A stretch of 64,000 bases of DNA from Paenibacillus mangrovi (GTDB lineage: Bacteria; Bacillota; Bacilli; Paenibacillales; Paenibacillaceae): positions 1-64,000 of the forward strand of contig NZ_JALIRP010000010.1 in assembly GCF_022898935.1 (NCBI RefSeq). The letters run 5' to 3'. Below, piece by piece: positions 44,114 through 52,309 of the stretch. Both the position numbers and the translations under genes were made by a program. Each line of letters starts with the position of its first letter. Position 1 is the first letter of the stretch. The notes beneath the pieces were generated by a model. The model saw only the letters and a list, made by a program, of their open reading frames with translations. It did not search any database and had not been told where the DNA came from.

Positions 44114-45034
44114 ATGGACAGTACCGAATTATACCGTAAGGTGCTGCTCTCGATTTCCGGCAATACGCTGGTCGAGAAGCTGTCCCTTAAATATGGAAAG
44201 AAATTAGCAAGCAAATTCATTTCAGGCGATACCTTGGCCGAGGCCTTGGCCGAAATAGAAAACCTGAACAGCAAAGGCATCATGGTCACCCTGGATCATT
44301 TGGGGGAAGGCATCAAACAATTATCGGAAGCGACTGGTTACAAGGAAGAGTATATCCGTCTCATTGACGGCATCGCGGAACGCGGAGTAAATTCCAATGT
44401 CTCCTTGAAACCCACCCAAATGGGTCTCGCTCTCGATCCAGAGGCTTGTTATAGCAATATTCGGGCCGTTGTCAGCCAAGCCAAAAAACATAACAATTTC
44501 GTACGCATCGATATGGAGGATACGCCGTTCACCCAAGCGACGATTGATATCGTCCTGCGGCTGCACGCGGAAGGCCTCACCAATGTCGGTACCGTCATTC
44601 AAGCCTACTTGTTCCGCACAGAAGAAGACGTAAAACAATTGATCGATGCGAAGGTAAAACTTCGTTTGGTTAAAGGTGCTTACAAAGAACCGGGAACGGT
44701 TGCTTATCAACAGATGAGCGAAGTCATTAACAACTACAAGAAAATCATCAGGATGCATTTGGACAAAGGGGTTTACACTGCCATCGCCTCCCATGATGAC
44801 CGCGTGATTGAATGGGTTAAGGATTATGCTGCCAAGCACAGCATTTCCAAGGACGCTTTTGAATTTCAGATGCTGTACGGCTTGCGAATGAACGATCAGG
44901 AGCAGCTGGCCAGAGACGGATACCGCATCCGATGCTATATGCCATACGGCACCATGTGGTATCCCTACTATACGCGCCGACTGGCCGAAAAACCCGCAAA
45001 CTTATGGATGGTCGTCAAAAATATGTTCAAATAG
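44114..45034 (+). CDS. Proline dehydrogenase
   Basis: This is a 306-residue, FAD-dependent, membrane-associated enzyme of the short Gram-positive type that oxidises L-proline to P5C. Typical segments are VTLDHLGEG near the start of the barrel, FVRIDMEDTPFT, LRLVKGAYKEP, YTAIASHDDRVIEW and the C-terminal YGTMWYPYYTRRLAEKPAN, where the Arg pair binds the proline carboxylate. It acts with the divergent P5C dehydrogenase to turn proline into glutamate. It is followed by the activator gene, which has its own sigma-A promoter. Confidence 0.93.
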   Translation: MDSTELYRKVLLSISGNTLVEKLSLKYGKKLASKFISGDTLAEALAEIENLNSKGIMVTLDHLGEGIKQLSEATGYKEEYIRLIDGIAERGVNSNVSLKPTQMGLALDPEACYSNIRAVVSQAKKHNNFVRIDMEDTPFTQATIDIVLRLHAEGLTNVGTVIQAYLFRTEEDVKQLIDAKVKLRLVKGAYKEPGTVAYQQMSEVINNYKKIIRMHLDKGVYTAIASHDDRVIEWVKDYAAKHSISKDAFEFQMLYGLRMNDQEQLARDGYRIRCYMPYGTMWYPYYTRRLAEKPANLWMVVKNMFK

Positions 45035-45044
45035 TCTAAAAATA

Positions 45045-45073
45045 TTTACACCATAAATCAGGCTGGGTATAAT
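45045..45073 (+). promoter_or_regulatory. Sigma-A promoter of the sigma-54 activator gene
   Basis: TTTACA (45045-45050), a 17-base spacer and TATAAT (45068-45073) form a near-consensus housekeeping promoter about 50 bases before the activator start, so the activator is made independently of sigma-54. Confidence 0.8.
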
Positions 45074-45122
45074 GACCCTAACAATGAAAGCATACATTCG
45101 TCATATATAAGGGGGCAGCCGA

Positions 45123-46868
45123 ATGAAGCATCTATTGCCCAGTCTGAAAAGTCTTATTCGAACGGATTACAGAATCATCAATCAGGCTGATCTCGCAGCA
45201 CTCCAAGACAGCTATGGATTAGCGGAGGAATTCCCTGTATTTCTGAAAAACGAAGCTGGCTATTATTCGCTATTAAACCGGTCATCTGACGTCAATGACT
45301 CCTTAAATTCGTCACACATGATGGAAGTCCGAACCGTCAATGTAGAAGATTCGTTGACCGACATCGCTCCAGTCTTCGGTTCCTGCTCTCTCGTGCTTGC
45401 CATGAAGAATAGTCAGCCTGTCGGTTATGTCTCAGCCCACGATATCATCGAATCAACCGTGCAGGCCCACAGGTACTTGGAAGCTTATTTTTCGACGACT
45501 TTGGAAGCGCTTAACCCGGATGTCGCGATTACGCTTATTAATGAGGAAGGACATGTAGCTGTCTGGACGTCCGGCGCAGAGCATATTTTCTCAATCCAGC
45601 GACACGAGATCATCGGAAAGCCCGCTTCGGATTTCTTCGCTGTCGATCGTCTGCAATCGCTTAAAACGCTTGAAACCGGCGAATCCGTTCACAGGATGCA
45701 GCATAGGCCGCGCCAGGATATGTTTGTCCTCATTAACTCAAACCCCGTCAAATTAGACGATAAGATCATCGGTGCTGTAGCTGCTGAATCGGATCTAACC
45801 ACACAGATGAGACTTCATCAAGAATTGCTGCAAATGACAAGCAAGGTCCATCATCTGCAGAAGGAAGTCGCGATGCTCAGTCCTTCAAGCGATCCTTTCC
45901 AACACATCAAGGGAACGAGCACCACGATAAAAAACTGCATCAACACCATCAAGAAGATCAGTACTACGAAAGCGACGGTCCTGATCCAGGGTGAAAGCGG
46001 CACAGGAAAAGAATTGTTCGCCCAGGCAATTCACAATTCCCGTGAACAGAGCAATGCTCCGTTTATCGCGATCAATTGCGGTGCGATCCCGGCCGCACTG
46101 TTTGAGAGCGAACTTTTTGGTTACGAGAGGGGTGCCTTCTCCGGAGCTGATCCGAAAGGAAAGAAAGGTAAAATCGAATTAGCCAATGGAGGGACGCTAT
46201 TTCTCGATGAAATCGGGGAAATGCCTCTGGATATGCAGGTCAAGATGCTCCGTGTTCTTCAGGAGAAAAATTATTTTTCGGTCGGCGGTACTCAGCTGAA
46301 AAGAGCAGATTGCCGAATTATCGCGGCTACAAACCGTGATCTGAAAAAAATGATCGCAGAAGGCTCCTTCCGCGAGGATCTCTATTATCGGCTGAACGTC
46401 GTATCCTTGGACATTCCTCCCTTGCGGGAACGCAAAGAAGATATATATGAACTAACGCAGTCCTTTCTGCACGAATTTTCACTCGTTTACGGCCGTCATA
46501 TCCAAACATTTACTCCCGATGTATTTGAGGATTTGCTTCAATATGATTGGCCGGGCAACATTCGGGAGCTTCGAAACACGATCGAGCGGCTCATTATTTT
46601 CTCCACCGACGGGGAAATTAAGCGCGAATATTTGCCCGCAAATATTTATTCAGGAGATAAAACGCGAAGTACTCCCGGCCCAGCAGCAGATGAACTGAAC
46701 ATTACAGAATTGGACGGAACGGCATTTCAGGCCAAACTCGACGAATTCGAACGCAATCTTTTGATGCAGGCACTTGAATCGGCCAATGGCAATAAACTTG
46801 CGATCGCGAAGCGGCTCGGCATCTCGAGAGCAACGCTCTACAATAAGCTTAAGCGGTTAAATTTGTAG
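45123..46868 (+). CDS. Sigma-54-dependent activator (RocR-like, CBS/PAS/AAA+/Fis)
   Basis: This 581-residue protein has an N-terminal CBS-like sensor (about 10-130), a PAS domain (about 135-240) and a AAA+ domain (about 255-480). A Fis-type helix-turn-helix is at the end (NKLAIAKRLGISRATLYNKL). Walker A is GESGTGKE. The sigma-54-contacting loop reads GAFSGA, the usual Ser variant of GAFTGA, and the Walker B region is GGTLFLDEIGEMPLD. The arginine finger region reads REDLYYRLNV. It hydrolyses ATP to open sigma-54 promoters. Position and domain make-up suggest control of the proline genes and the aspartase-like gene, in response to a ligand such as proline or an arginine metabolite. Confidence 0.92.
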   Translation: MKHLLPSLKSLIRTDYRIINQADLAALQDSYGLAEEFPVFLKNEAGYYSLLNRSSDVNDSLNSSHMMEVRTVNVEDSLTDIAPVFGSCSLVLAMKNSQPVGYVSAHDIIESTVQAHRYLEAYFSTTLEALNPDVAITLINEEGHVAVWTSGAEHIFSIQRHEIIGKPASDFFAVDRLQSLKTLETGESVHRMQHRPRQDMFVLINSNPVKLDDKIIGAVAAESDLTTQMRLHQELLQMTSKVHHLQKEVAMLSPSSDPFQHIKGTSTTIKNCINTIKKISTTKATVLIQGESGTGKELFAQAIHNSREQSNAPFIAINCGAIPAALFESELFGYERGAFSGADPKGKKGKIELANGGTLFLDEIGEMPLDMQVKMLRVLQEKNYFSVGGTQLKRADCRIIAATNRDLKKMIAEGSFREDLYYRLNVVSLDIPPLRERKEDIYELTQSFLHEFSLVYGRHIQTFTPDVFEDLLQYDWPGNIRELRNTIERLIIFSTDGEIKREYLPANIYSGDKTRSTPGPAADELNITELDGTAFQAKLDEFERNLLMQALESANGNKLAIAKRLGISRATLYNKLKRLNL

Positions 46869-46939
46869 CATCTTACGAATGTTCGTTTTATTAGACACCA
46901 AAAATTCAAAAGTCTAAAATTTTAAACACCACACCCAAA

Positions 46940-46985
46940 AGGATAAGCTCACCAAAGGAAACAACGGCGTGCTTATCCTATTTTC
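46940..46985 (+). terminator. Terminator of the proline/activator region
   Basis: AGGATAAGC (46940-46948) pairs with GCTTATCCT (46971-46979), followed by ATTTT. The loop is long (22 bases). It lies 70 bases beyond the activator gene. Confidence 0.7.
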
Positions 46986-47099
46986 ACAGCGATTTCTGTC
47001 ATTATTGCTCCATCTAAAAATATCATCCCCATCAGAGCAAAGCTGTCCCGCTGGCACCTCTCCTTCCTCTCTCTAATATAGTGTAGGAGGAAAGGTGGG

Positions 47100-47909
47100 A
47101 TGCATGTGAGTATGATGGAGGATCTGGAGAAGCGGGCTATTTTTCTGGCAGCAATCTGTGGACAGACCTATGCACAATTTTCGAATACGGACGGTTCGTT
47201 TATCGTTCCACTGAATTATTCGGTCCGTGATACCATTAAAGCGAAATCCATTACGAGCGTATGGGAACGCTTCGGATTTATTCTGGAGTCTCAGCAGGAG
47301 ATCATCATTGCCTTTCGGGGGACCAGTTCGAAGACAAATTGGATATCTGACATGATCGCTTCTCAAAAGAGCTTTAAATATATTAAGGAAGACTGTCTTA
47401 CACATCGCGGGTTTACAGACATATATTCTTCCGCCCGCGGACGAATTATTGCTGAACTTGCCAAGTTGTCTCCCTTAAAGACACTATATATAACAGGTCA
47501 TAGTCTCGGTGCAGCACTTGCGACATTATGCGCGATTGATATTGCGGCTAATACCGCATTCTGTTTCCCCATCCTATTTACTTACGGGTCTCCTCGAGTA
47601 GGCGATCCAGCCTTTGCCAAGGCTTTTACGAAGTATGTTCGGAATAGCTATCGTAGCGCCAATCTGTTTGATGTCGTTACACATGCTCCACCAACGGTCT
47701 ACAAGCTGCCGAAGCGAGAAAAAAAATACTATTACAGTCATGTCCACACCTTGTCGTCCCAGCGTTTTCAAAATGGATCAGTAGGCGCCAATCATGTCAT
47801 CTCAAGTTATTTCGCGGCGCTTTCCAAGCTACAACCACAATTCACCGAGCTGATGTGTTCGTCGAATCCTGGATTCTGTCCGGTCCTGGAAACGAGCACA
47901 CAAGAGTAG
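47100..47909 (+). CDS. Class 3 lipase family protein
   Basis: This 269-residue alpha/beta hydrolase has GHSLGAALA at the nucleophile elbow (Ser about 137), the catalytic Asp in NLFDVVTHAPP and the catalytic His in GANHVISSY. The N-terminal strand IIIAFRGTSS provides the oxyanion region. No signal peptide is seen, so it acts in the cytoplasm or leaves by an unusual route. ATG 47100 follows AGGAGG at nine bases; later Met codons are possible. It is a single gene with terminators or a gap on both sides. Confidence 0.87.
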   Translation: MHVSMMEDLEKRAIFLAAICGQTYAQFSNTDGSFIVPLNYSVRDTIKAKSITSVWERFGFILESQQEIIIAFRGTSSKTNWISDMIASQKSFKYIKEDCLTHRGFTDIYSSARGRIIAELAKLSPLKTLYITGHSLGAALATLCAIDIAANTAFCFPILFTYGSPRVGDPAFAKAFTKYVRNSYRSANLFDVVTHAPPTVYKLPKREKKYYYSHVHTLSSQRFQNGSVGANHVISSYFAALSKLQPQFTELMCSSNPGFCPVLETSTQE

Positions 47910-48066
47910 TTAAAACCGCCCGGTTTCAAAACTGAAACATCCTTTTCATAGATTCGTAACACAATCACTTTCCGGTTCTACTATGATGTAAAAAGAAACA
48001 AAACTCACAATAGTTGGATAATAAAGAAAACATGTGTTAAAACATGTTACAAGGAGAGGATACCAT

Positions 48067-48663
48067 ATGAACATGAAACAAACAGCTAAAAAAACCATAA
48101 TCGCCGTTACCATGGCGGGAGTCGTGGGACTAAGCGCACTTGGAGTAGATCATATCGTTTTCCCTACACATCACGCAGAAGCTGCCGCAGCAGCAAGCAC
48201 TAATAACTACGCGACCGAGCAGGCCATCAAAACGCTGAACAGCTTTTATAAACCTGCTTTGAAAGGTCAGTTTCCGGGTTCCGTGAGCGGCCTCACGGTT
48301 GGAAAAAGCACCAAACAAAACGTCATCAAAGCCATTGGCGAGCCTACAGTACCAGGTAAAAATGCGAATGACTTTGACCTGTATGGCGCTGAAATGGGTC
48401 ATCCCGGCTATGCCTTCTCTTATAAACAAAACAAGATTCACGAAATTCGTTATTTCGGAACCAATGTGGAACGCCAAACCAATATCGGCGGGATTACGAT
48501 GAAAATGCTGAAACAGAACTGGTTTGCCCCGAATTCCACGACGACATTCAAGAACGGTAAGACTACGCAAACCAAACTCACGTACATCCGCGGAGATTAC
48601 AAACTGGAATTCATCTTTAACAGCAGCACGAACTTGGACCACATTAATCTTTTGGCAAAATAA
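48067..48663 (+). CDS. Secreted DUF4309 protein (YjgB-like)
   Basis: This 198-residue exported protein begins at ATG 48067, after GGAGAGG. It has a signal peptide with HAEAAAA at the cleavage region. The core GLTVGKSTKQNVIKAIGEP and the following DFDLYGAEMGHPGYAFSY are typical of the DUF4309 family, of which Bacillus YjgB is a member. The function is not known. It stands alone with its own terminator. Confidence 0.75.
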   Translation: MNMKQTAKKTIIAVTMAGVVGLSALGVDHIVFPTHHAEAAAAASTNNYATEQAIKTLNSFYKPALKGQFPGSVSGLTVGKSTKQNVIKAIGEPTVPGKNANDFDLYGAEMGHPGYAFSYKQNKIHEIRYFGTNVERQTNIGGITMKMLKQNWFAPNSTTTFKNGKTTQTKLTYIRGDYKLEFIFNSSTNLDHINLLAK

Positions 48664-48677
48664 TACCATTTATAGAG

Positions 48678-48706
48678 GGCAGCGATGAACTGATCGCTGT
48701 CTTTTT
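48678..48706 (+). terminator. Terminator of the DUF4309 gene
   Basis: GGCAGCGAT pairs with ATCGCTGTC (one G-U) around a six-base loop, followed by five T. Confidence 0.9.
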
Positions 48707-48771
48707 AGATTCATCTGAAGCACATGCAAAGGGGATGATCTATTATTCTAAGAACCCGTTCGATCAAGAGA

Positions 48772-49476
48772 ATGAAGCTCTCCACCCTAATCATTATCTT
48801 CTGCCTTATAGTCGCAGCATTTCTACTAACTTGGTTTGCGAAATCGTATTTTTCCGAAAAAGTGTTTTATCTAAATACTCATATGTATAAAAAGGGATCT
48901 GAGCAAGACAATCTCCTCATTTACCATACGTTTTCAGGTCCTTCCATAGAAGTTCATGTACTTGATCAAGACCGAAAAGTCATCATTAACAACGAAGAAT
49001 ATTCTATTCAACATACGGCGGACTCGAACAGCCAAACGTATCAGGTGACATATCCGAGTGGCCATCGATATAAGGTTGAAGATCAATCCGGATATTTACT
49101 CAGCTTTGATGAGAAAGGGGAGCTTTTTATACCTGGGGTGATTGTATATTCTGGCAATTGGAGAATACTTCAACCTGGTGAAGAAGAATATGTGCCAAGT
49201 TCTCTTGTGACCGCTGCGTATGCTGATTATCATTACAAGCGAGGCAACGTCGAGCTTTTTATCTTATCGTTTGTCTTACTAATATACGGCTGGTGTGGAT
49301 TCCGGTATGAAAAATTCCAAAATTTCATGTTTCTCATCTCGTTGCGTTCGGTTTGGGTGAACGATCCGGAGCCAAGCGATTTTTATTATTTCATGTGTAA
49401 AGTTGGAGGCGTGCTCACCATGATTGGGGCCTTTATTCTTGCCATCAGTTCACTAGAACTTGATATCTTTCAATAA
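48772..49476 (+). CDS. Membrane protein of unknown function
   Basis: This 234-residue protein has a membrane segment at residues 5-24, an extracellular beta-rich domain to about 155 and two membrane segments at about 160-178 and 208-230. The start is weakly supported by GAGAAT. No family is recognised. It lies between the DUF4309 gene and a strong terminator, in its own transcript. Confidence 0.65.
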   Translation: MKLSTLIIIFCLIVAAFLLTWFAKSYFSEKVFYLNTHMYKKGSEQDNLLIYHTFSGPSIEVHVLDQDRKVIINNEEYSIQHTADSNSQTYQVTYPSGHRYKVEDQSGYLLSFDEKGELFIPGVIVYSGNWRILQPGEEEYVPSSLVTAAYADYHYKRGNVELFILSFVLLIYGWCGFRYEKFQNFMFLISLRSVWVNDPEPSDFYYFMCKVGGVLTMIGAFILAISSLELDIFQ

Positions 49477-49523
49477 TTCATTACAATAGTAAAATTCAAT
49501 GTGTGATATTACGGTCCTCAATG

Positions 49524-49561
49524 TAAAAAGGGACTACCGGTTTCTTCCGGTCGTCCCTTTT
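49524..49561. terminator. Bidirectional terminator
   Basis: AAAAGGGACTACCGG pairs with CCGGTCGTCCCTTTT (one mismatch) around TTTCTT, between two convergent genes. Confidence 0.88.
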
Positions 49562-49580
49562 GCGTTCAAATCAACACCTC

Positions 49581-50357
49581 TTATCCAAAGTTCCAGACGA
49601 CTTTTAAATACTTCCTATACAACTGGTCGAGCAAGTCTGTTGGGTCATTCATGTCGGTTTGAGTCGAGTTGGAAAACTCTGTCAAGTAAGCAATCTCTTT
49701 TTCAATAAAATCATTGATGACATCCACACGTTTCTCAAGGTTCAACTCTTCTCCCGCAATTTTTCTTCTTAGCAAATCTTCTATTGCCGCCTTCAGCTCC
49801 GGTTCCGTAACTAGCTCATGAACCAGATCTTGGAACAGAATAGGAGGGTTCGTGTTATACTTTTCAATCCATTTGCAAGCCAGAATCGGCCTAAGGACAT
49901 AAAAGTATTTTTTAATCTTCACCTGCTCCCCCTGCAAATACTCTCTGAAGTTTCCTTTGGCCATGTTTAGATAATGATGAACTGATGCTCTTGGCGAGAA
50001 AACTCGGTCTCTCAGATGAAGCATCTCTTCTTTGAAGCCGTAGGCTTCGTAATAGTGTATGTCCGAAACAAGCCACTCGAGCAGCGGCGGATTTGATTTC
50101 CGGAAAAGCTTGAGCGCCTTCCTGATGTCCCAGCCGTTGATGTCCAGCATGTCGTTGATCGGAACTTCGATGACATCCCGCTTCTCATCGATGGACAAAT
50201 ACCATTCAGGCTTGTGAATATATACAAATCGAACATCGTAGTCGCTATCTCGTGACGGAAATCCCCAAGCCCGGCTGCCGGATTCAACGGCAAACAGGAC
50301 TTTGACCAGATGTTCACGCTCAATCTCATGAATTTTCTCTACAATGGTGTCTTTCAA
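49581..50357 (-). CDS. Nucleotidyltransferase of the YcgL/RlaP family
   Basis: This protein of about 258 residues carries the polymerase-beta-type active site SGSRAWGFPSRDSDYDVRF, with the two metal-binding Asp in DSDYD. The remainder is a helical domain common in the YcgL (COG3541) group, whose members occur beside RNA ligases. Here no ligase is present. The start is probably TTG 50357, nine bases after GGAGAG; TTG 50384 is longer but has no ribosome site. An XRE regulator gene lies 44 bases upstream on the same strand, so they may be cotranscribed. The nucleotide acceptor is not known. Confidence 0.78.
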   Translation of the reverse strand: MKDTIVEKIHEIEREHLVKVLFAVESGSRAWGFPSRDSDYDVRFVYIHKPEWYLSIDEKRDVIEVPINDMLDINGWDIRKALKLFRKSNPPLLEWLVSDIHYYEAYGFKEEMLHLRDRVFSPRASVHHYLNMAKGNFREYLQGEQVKIKKYFYVLRPILACKWIEKYNTNPPILFQDLVHELVTEPELKAAIEDLLRRKIAGEELNLEKRVDVINDFIEKEIAYLTEFSNSTQTDMNDPTDLLDQLYRKYLKVVWNFG

Positions 50358-50400
50358 TGTTCTATTCTCTCCATTCGTTAGCAAGTTACCTATTGCGAAT

Positions 50401-50778
50401 TTAACTACCTAATCGTTTTGCAGGCATCGAATCCATTACTCCGCCGTTCACCACTTTCTGAATCGTTGTAAGCATATTTGCCTGCTCATCAACGATCTTT
50501 TGTAAGCGTCTAACTTCTCTTTCAGCAGCAAAAAGTCTGCTCCTTGAATTGAACTCAAAGCCGGTGATCATCCAATCCAGAGATACCTTGTAGGTGTCAG
50601 CAAGCTTGGATAACGCAATCAAATCAGGTTCAGCCTGAGCTGATTCATATAAACGGATCGTATCTGGATCAATTTGTGTCAGTTTGTATACTTCCATTTG
50701 CGTCAGTTTCCTGTTGATCCTTGCCGCCTTCAAGCGTTCTCCCATTTCTTCAAGCAGAGTCTTCGCCACAGTAATCAC
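50401..50778 (-). CDS. XRE-family DNA-binding protein
   Basis: This protein of about 125 residues has an N-terminal helix-turn-helix (RLKAARINRKLTQMEVYKLT, then IDPDTIRLYESAQAEPDLI) and a C-terminal coiled-coil-like segment (AAEREVRRLQKIVDEQANML) probably used for dimerisation. The GTG at 50778 has a poor ribosome site, and a start at an internal ATG (MGERLK) is possible. It precedes the nucleotidyltransferase gene. Confidence 0.75.
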   Translation of the reverse strand: MITVAKTLLEEMGERLKAARINRKLTQMEVYKLTQIDPDTIRLYESAQAEPDLIALSKLADTYKVSLDWMITGFEFNSRSRLFAAEREVRRLQKIVDEQANMLTTIQKVVNGGVMDSMPAKRLGS

Positions 50779-50895
50779 CGCTTTTCTTTTTTGAAGTTTA
50801 TGGAAATATTCGTGAAAGTGTTATATTTTTCCTTTAGTTCTTGATAATTTAGCGAGCTGGCCGCTACGGTTACGGATCGATCCTCCGATCGCTGT

Positions 50896-50948
50896 TGTCT
50901 CCAAATTTCTTTGATTTTATTTTTCAACATAGTAGAAATTCGGAGACA
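50896..50948. repeat. Intergenic inverted repeat (possible small palindromic element)
   Basis: TGTCTCCAAATTTCT and AGAAATTCGGAGACA are inverted copies with one mismatch around a 23-base AT-rich loop. The flanks (about 50858-50990) are GC-rich with repeated ATCGATC/GATCG words, unlike the rest of the 331-base gap. No gene is seen here. This could be one copy of a dispersed intergenic repeat. Confidence 0.5.
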
Positions 50949-51035
50949 AAGGCGAACGCTGCCGCTTCTTCAGATCGATTCCGTCCCCTTCGCTACTTTC
51001 GCATTTTTTTAGATATTGCGCCGTTTTACCTCAAA

Positions 51036-51060
51036 CAAAAACCCCGGAATTTTCCCGAGG
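51036..51060 (-). terminator. Terminator of the UvrC-like gene
   Basis: Minus-strand CCTCGG pairs with CCGGGG (one G-U) around GAAAATT, followed by five T. Confidence 0.85.
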
Positions 51061-51109
51061 CTGGTTGTCATTAGTATATTGTCAATGAATCCGGATTATT
51101 CTTTGCAGC

Positions 51110-52249
51110 CTATCCCTGTTGTTGATTCAGCCATAATTCAAGACCTTGATCGAGCTTGGACTGCTCCTCCATCTCAAGCCATTCATCAGGAATGACCAGA
51201 TAGCGGTCGGCACTACTCTGTAGATAACTGTATACGATTTGCGCCTCATCAATCTCATCTCTGACCACTTCTTCCGAATAGGCGGATTCGTCCCGCTTGA
51301 AATACCCCCAAATGAGCATTTTTATTTCCGTCTGAAGTTGACCCATCCCCAAGCCGTTTTCATTCACAGAAAATTTTCTACTAAATAAAATCGAGCTCCG
51401 CTTGATTAAAAACAGCTTGATGGTTTCATCGTCCATATGCTCATAGATCACGATATTGCAGTTTTGTTCGGCATATTCAATCACCTTCTCCTTTTGCCTA
51501 AGGAACTGAACTGATTGGACACAGTCTCTCCATTTCGCCGCAGCTTCAAAGTCAAACCGTTCTGCAGCATCCGTCATCCGTTTCTCCATTTCTTCATACA
51601 AGCTCTTATCTGATCCATCCAGCAGCCCGATGAAACGGTCCATGAGCTGATTGTATTCGAGTAAGCTGCTTCCGCCGAGACACATCCCTAGGCATAATCC
51701 GAGCGAATGGTTCAAGCATGGCCTGCTTGCACTTGCTACCGTCTGACTGCAGGCGATTTTGAAGCATTCCAGTATCTGCTCCACCGCTTTTTCAACCGTA
51801 ATTCTGCCTGCGGTATAAGGTCCAAATACGATCCGATCGGGAGCTGTTTCCAGGCAATTTGTGATTTTGATGCGGCGGAGACCATCAACAGCAGGAATGA
51901 CAATGTAGGTGTAAGCTAACGGATTTTTCATCTTCCGATTATACATTGGCTTGTATCGGTGGATTAGGCTGCACTCCAGCATAAAAGCCTCAAATTCGGT
52001 ATCCGTTTGAATGATGTCAAGATCCTTCACATGCTGAACGAGCTTCTTAATTTTGGGGGCATGTGATTTGTTGTTATAAAAATAGGACTGCACACGTTTT
52101 TTCAGGCTTTTGGACTTACCTACGTATATGATGCCCCCATGGGCATCTTTCATCAGATAGACTCCGGGTGTCAGCGGCAGGTTTTGTACTTTCTCCTGTA
52201 CAGCTGTATTAGGAGCATCCAGGCGATACAGCTCGCTTGTACTCCTCAT
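51110..52249 (-). CDS. Short UvrC-like GIY-YIG nuclease
   Basis: This protein of about 379 residues resembles the first half of excinuclease subunit UvrC. The GIY-YIG nuclease reads GVYLMKDAHGGIIYVGKSKS, with the expected Arg and Glu in the following helices (EAFMLECSLIHRYKP). A Cys-rich segment follows (PCLNHSLGLCLGMC), then a UVR motif (RFDFEAAAKWRDCVQSVQ). True UvrC has about 600 residues with an RNase H-like nuclease and helix-hairpin-helix at the C-terminus, and these are absent. It may cut only on one side of a lesion, like Cho. ATG 52249 follows AAAGGATG; a GTG six codons upstream has no site. Confidence 0.82.
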   Translation of the reverse strand: MRSTSELYRLDAPNTAVQEKVQNLPLTPGVYLMKDAHGGIIYVGKSKSLKKRVQSYFYNNKSHAPKIKKLVQHVKDLDIIQTDTEFEAFMLECSLIHRYKPMYNRKMKNPLAYTYIVIPAVDGLRRIKITNCLETAPDRIVFGPYTAGRITVEKAVEQILECFKIACSQTVASASRPCLNHSLGLCLGMCLGGSSLLEYNQLMDRFIGLLDGSDKSLYEEMEKRMTDAAERFDFEAAAKWRDCVQSVQFLRQKEKVIEYAEQNCNIVIYEHMDDETIKLFLIKRSSILFSRKFSVNENGLGMGQLQTEIKMLIWGYFKRDESAYSEEVVRDEIDEAQIVYSYLQSSADRYLVIPDEWLEMEEQSKLDQGLELWLNQQQG

Positions 52250-52309
52250 GTAATAGCATCCTTTCACACGTTAATATTCGATTATCCACTGCCATGCAGT
52301 GCGGCCTTT

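Noticed and set aside
48130..48669. Minus-strand 179-codon frame opposite the DUF4309 gene
   Set aside because: The plus-strand gene has a signal peptide, a ribosome site, a terminator and a family signature. The antisense frame has none of these.
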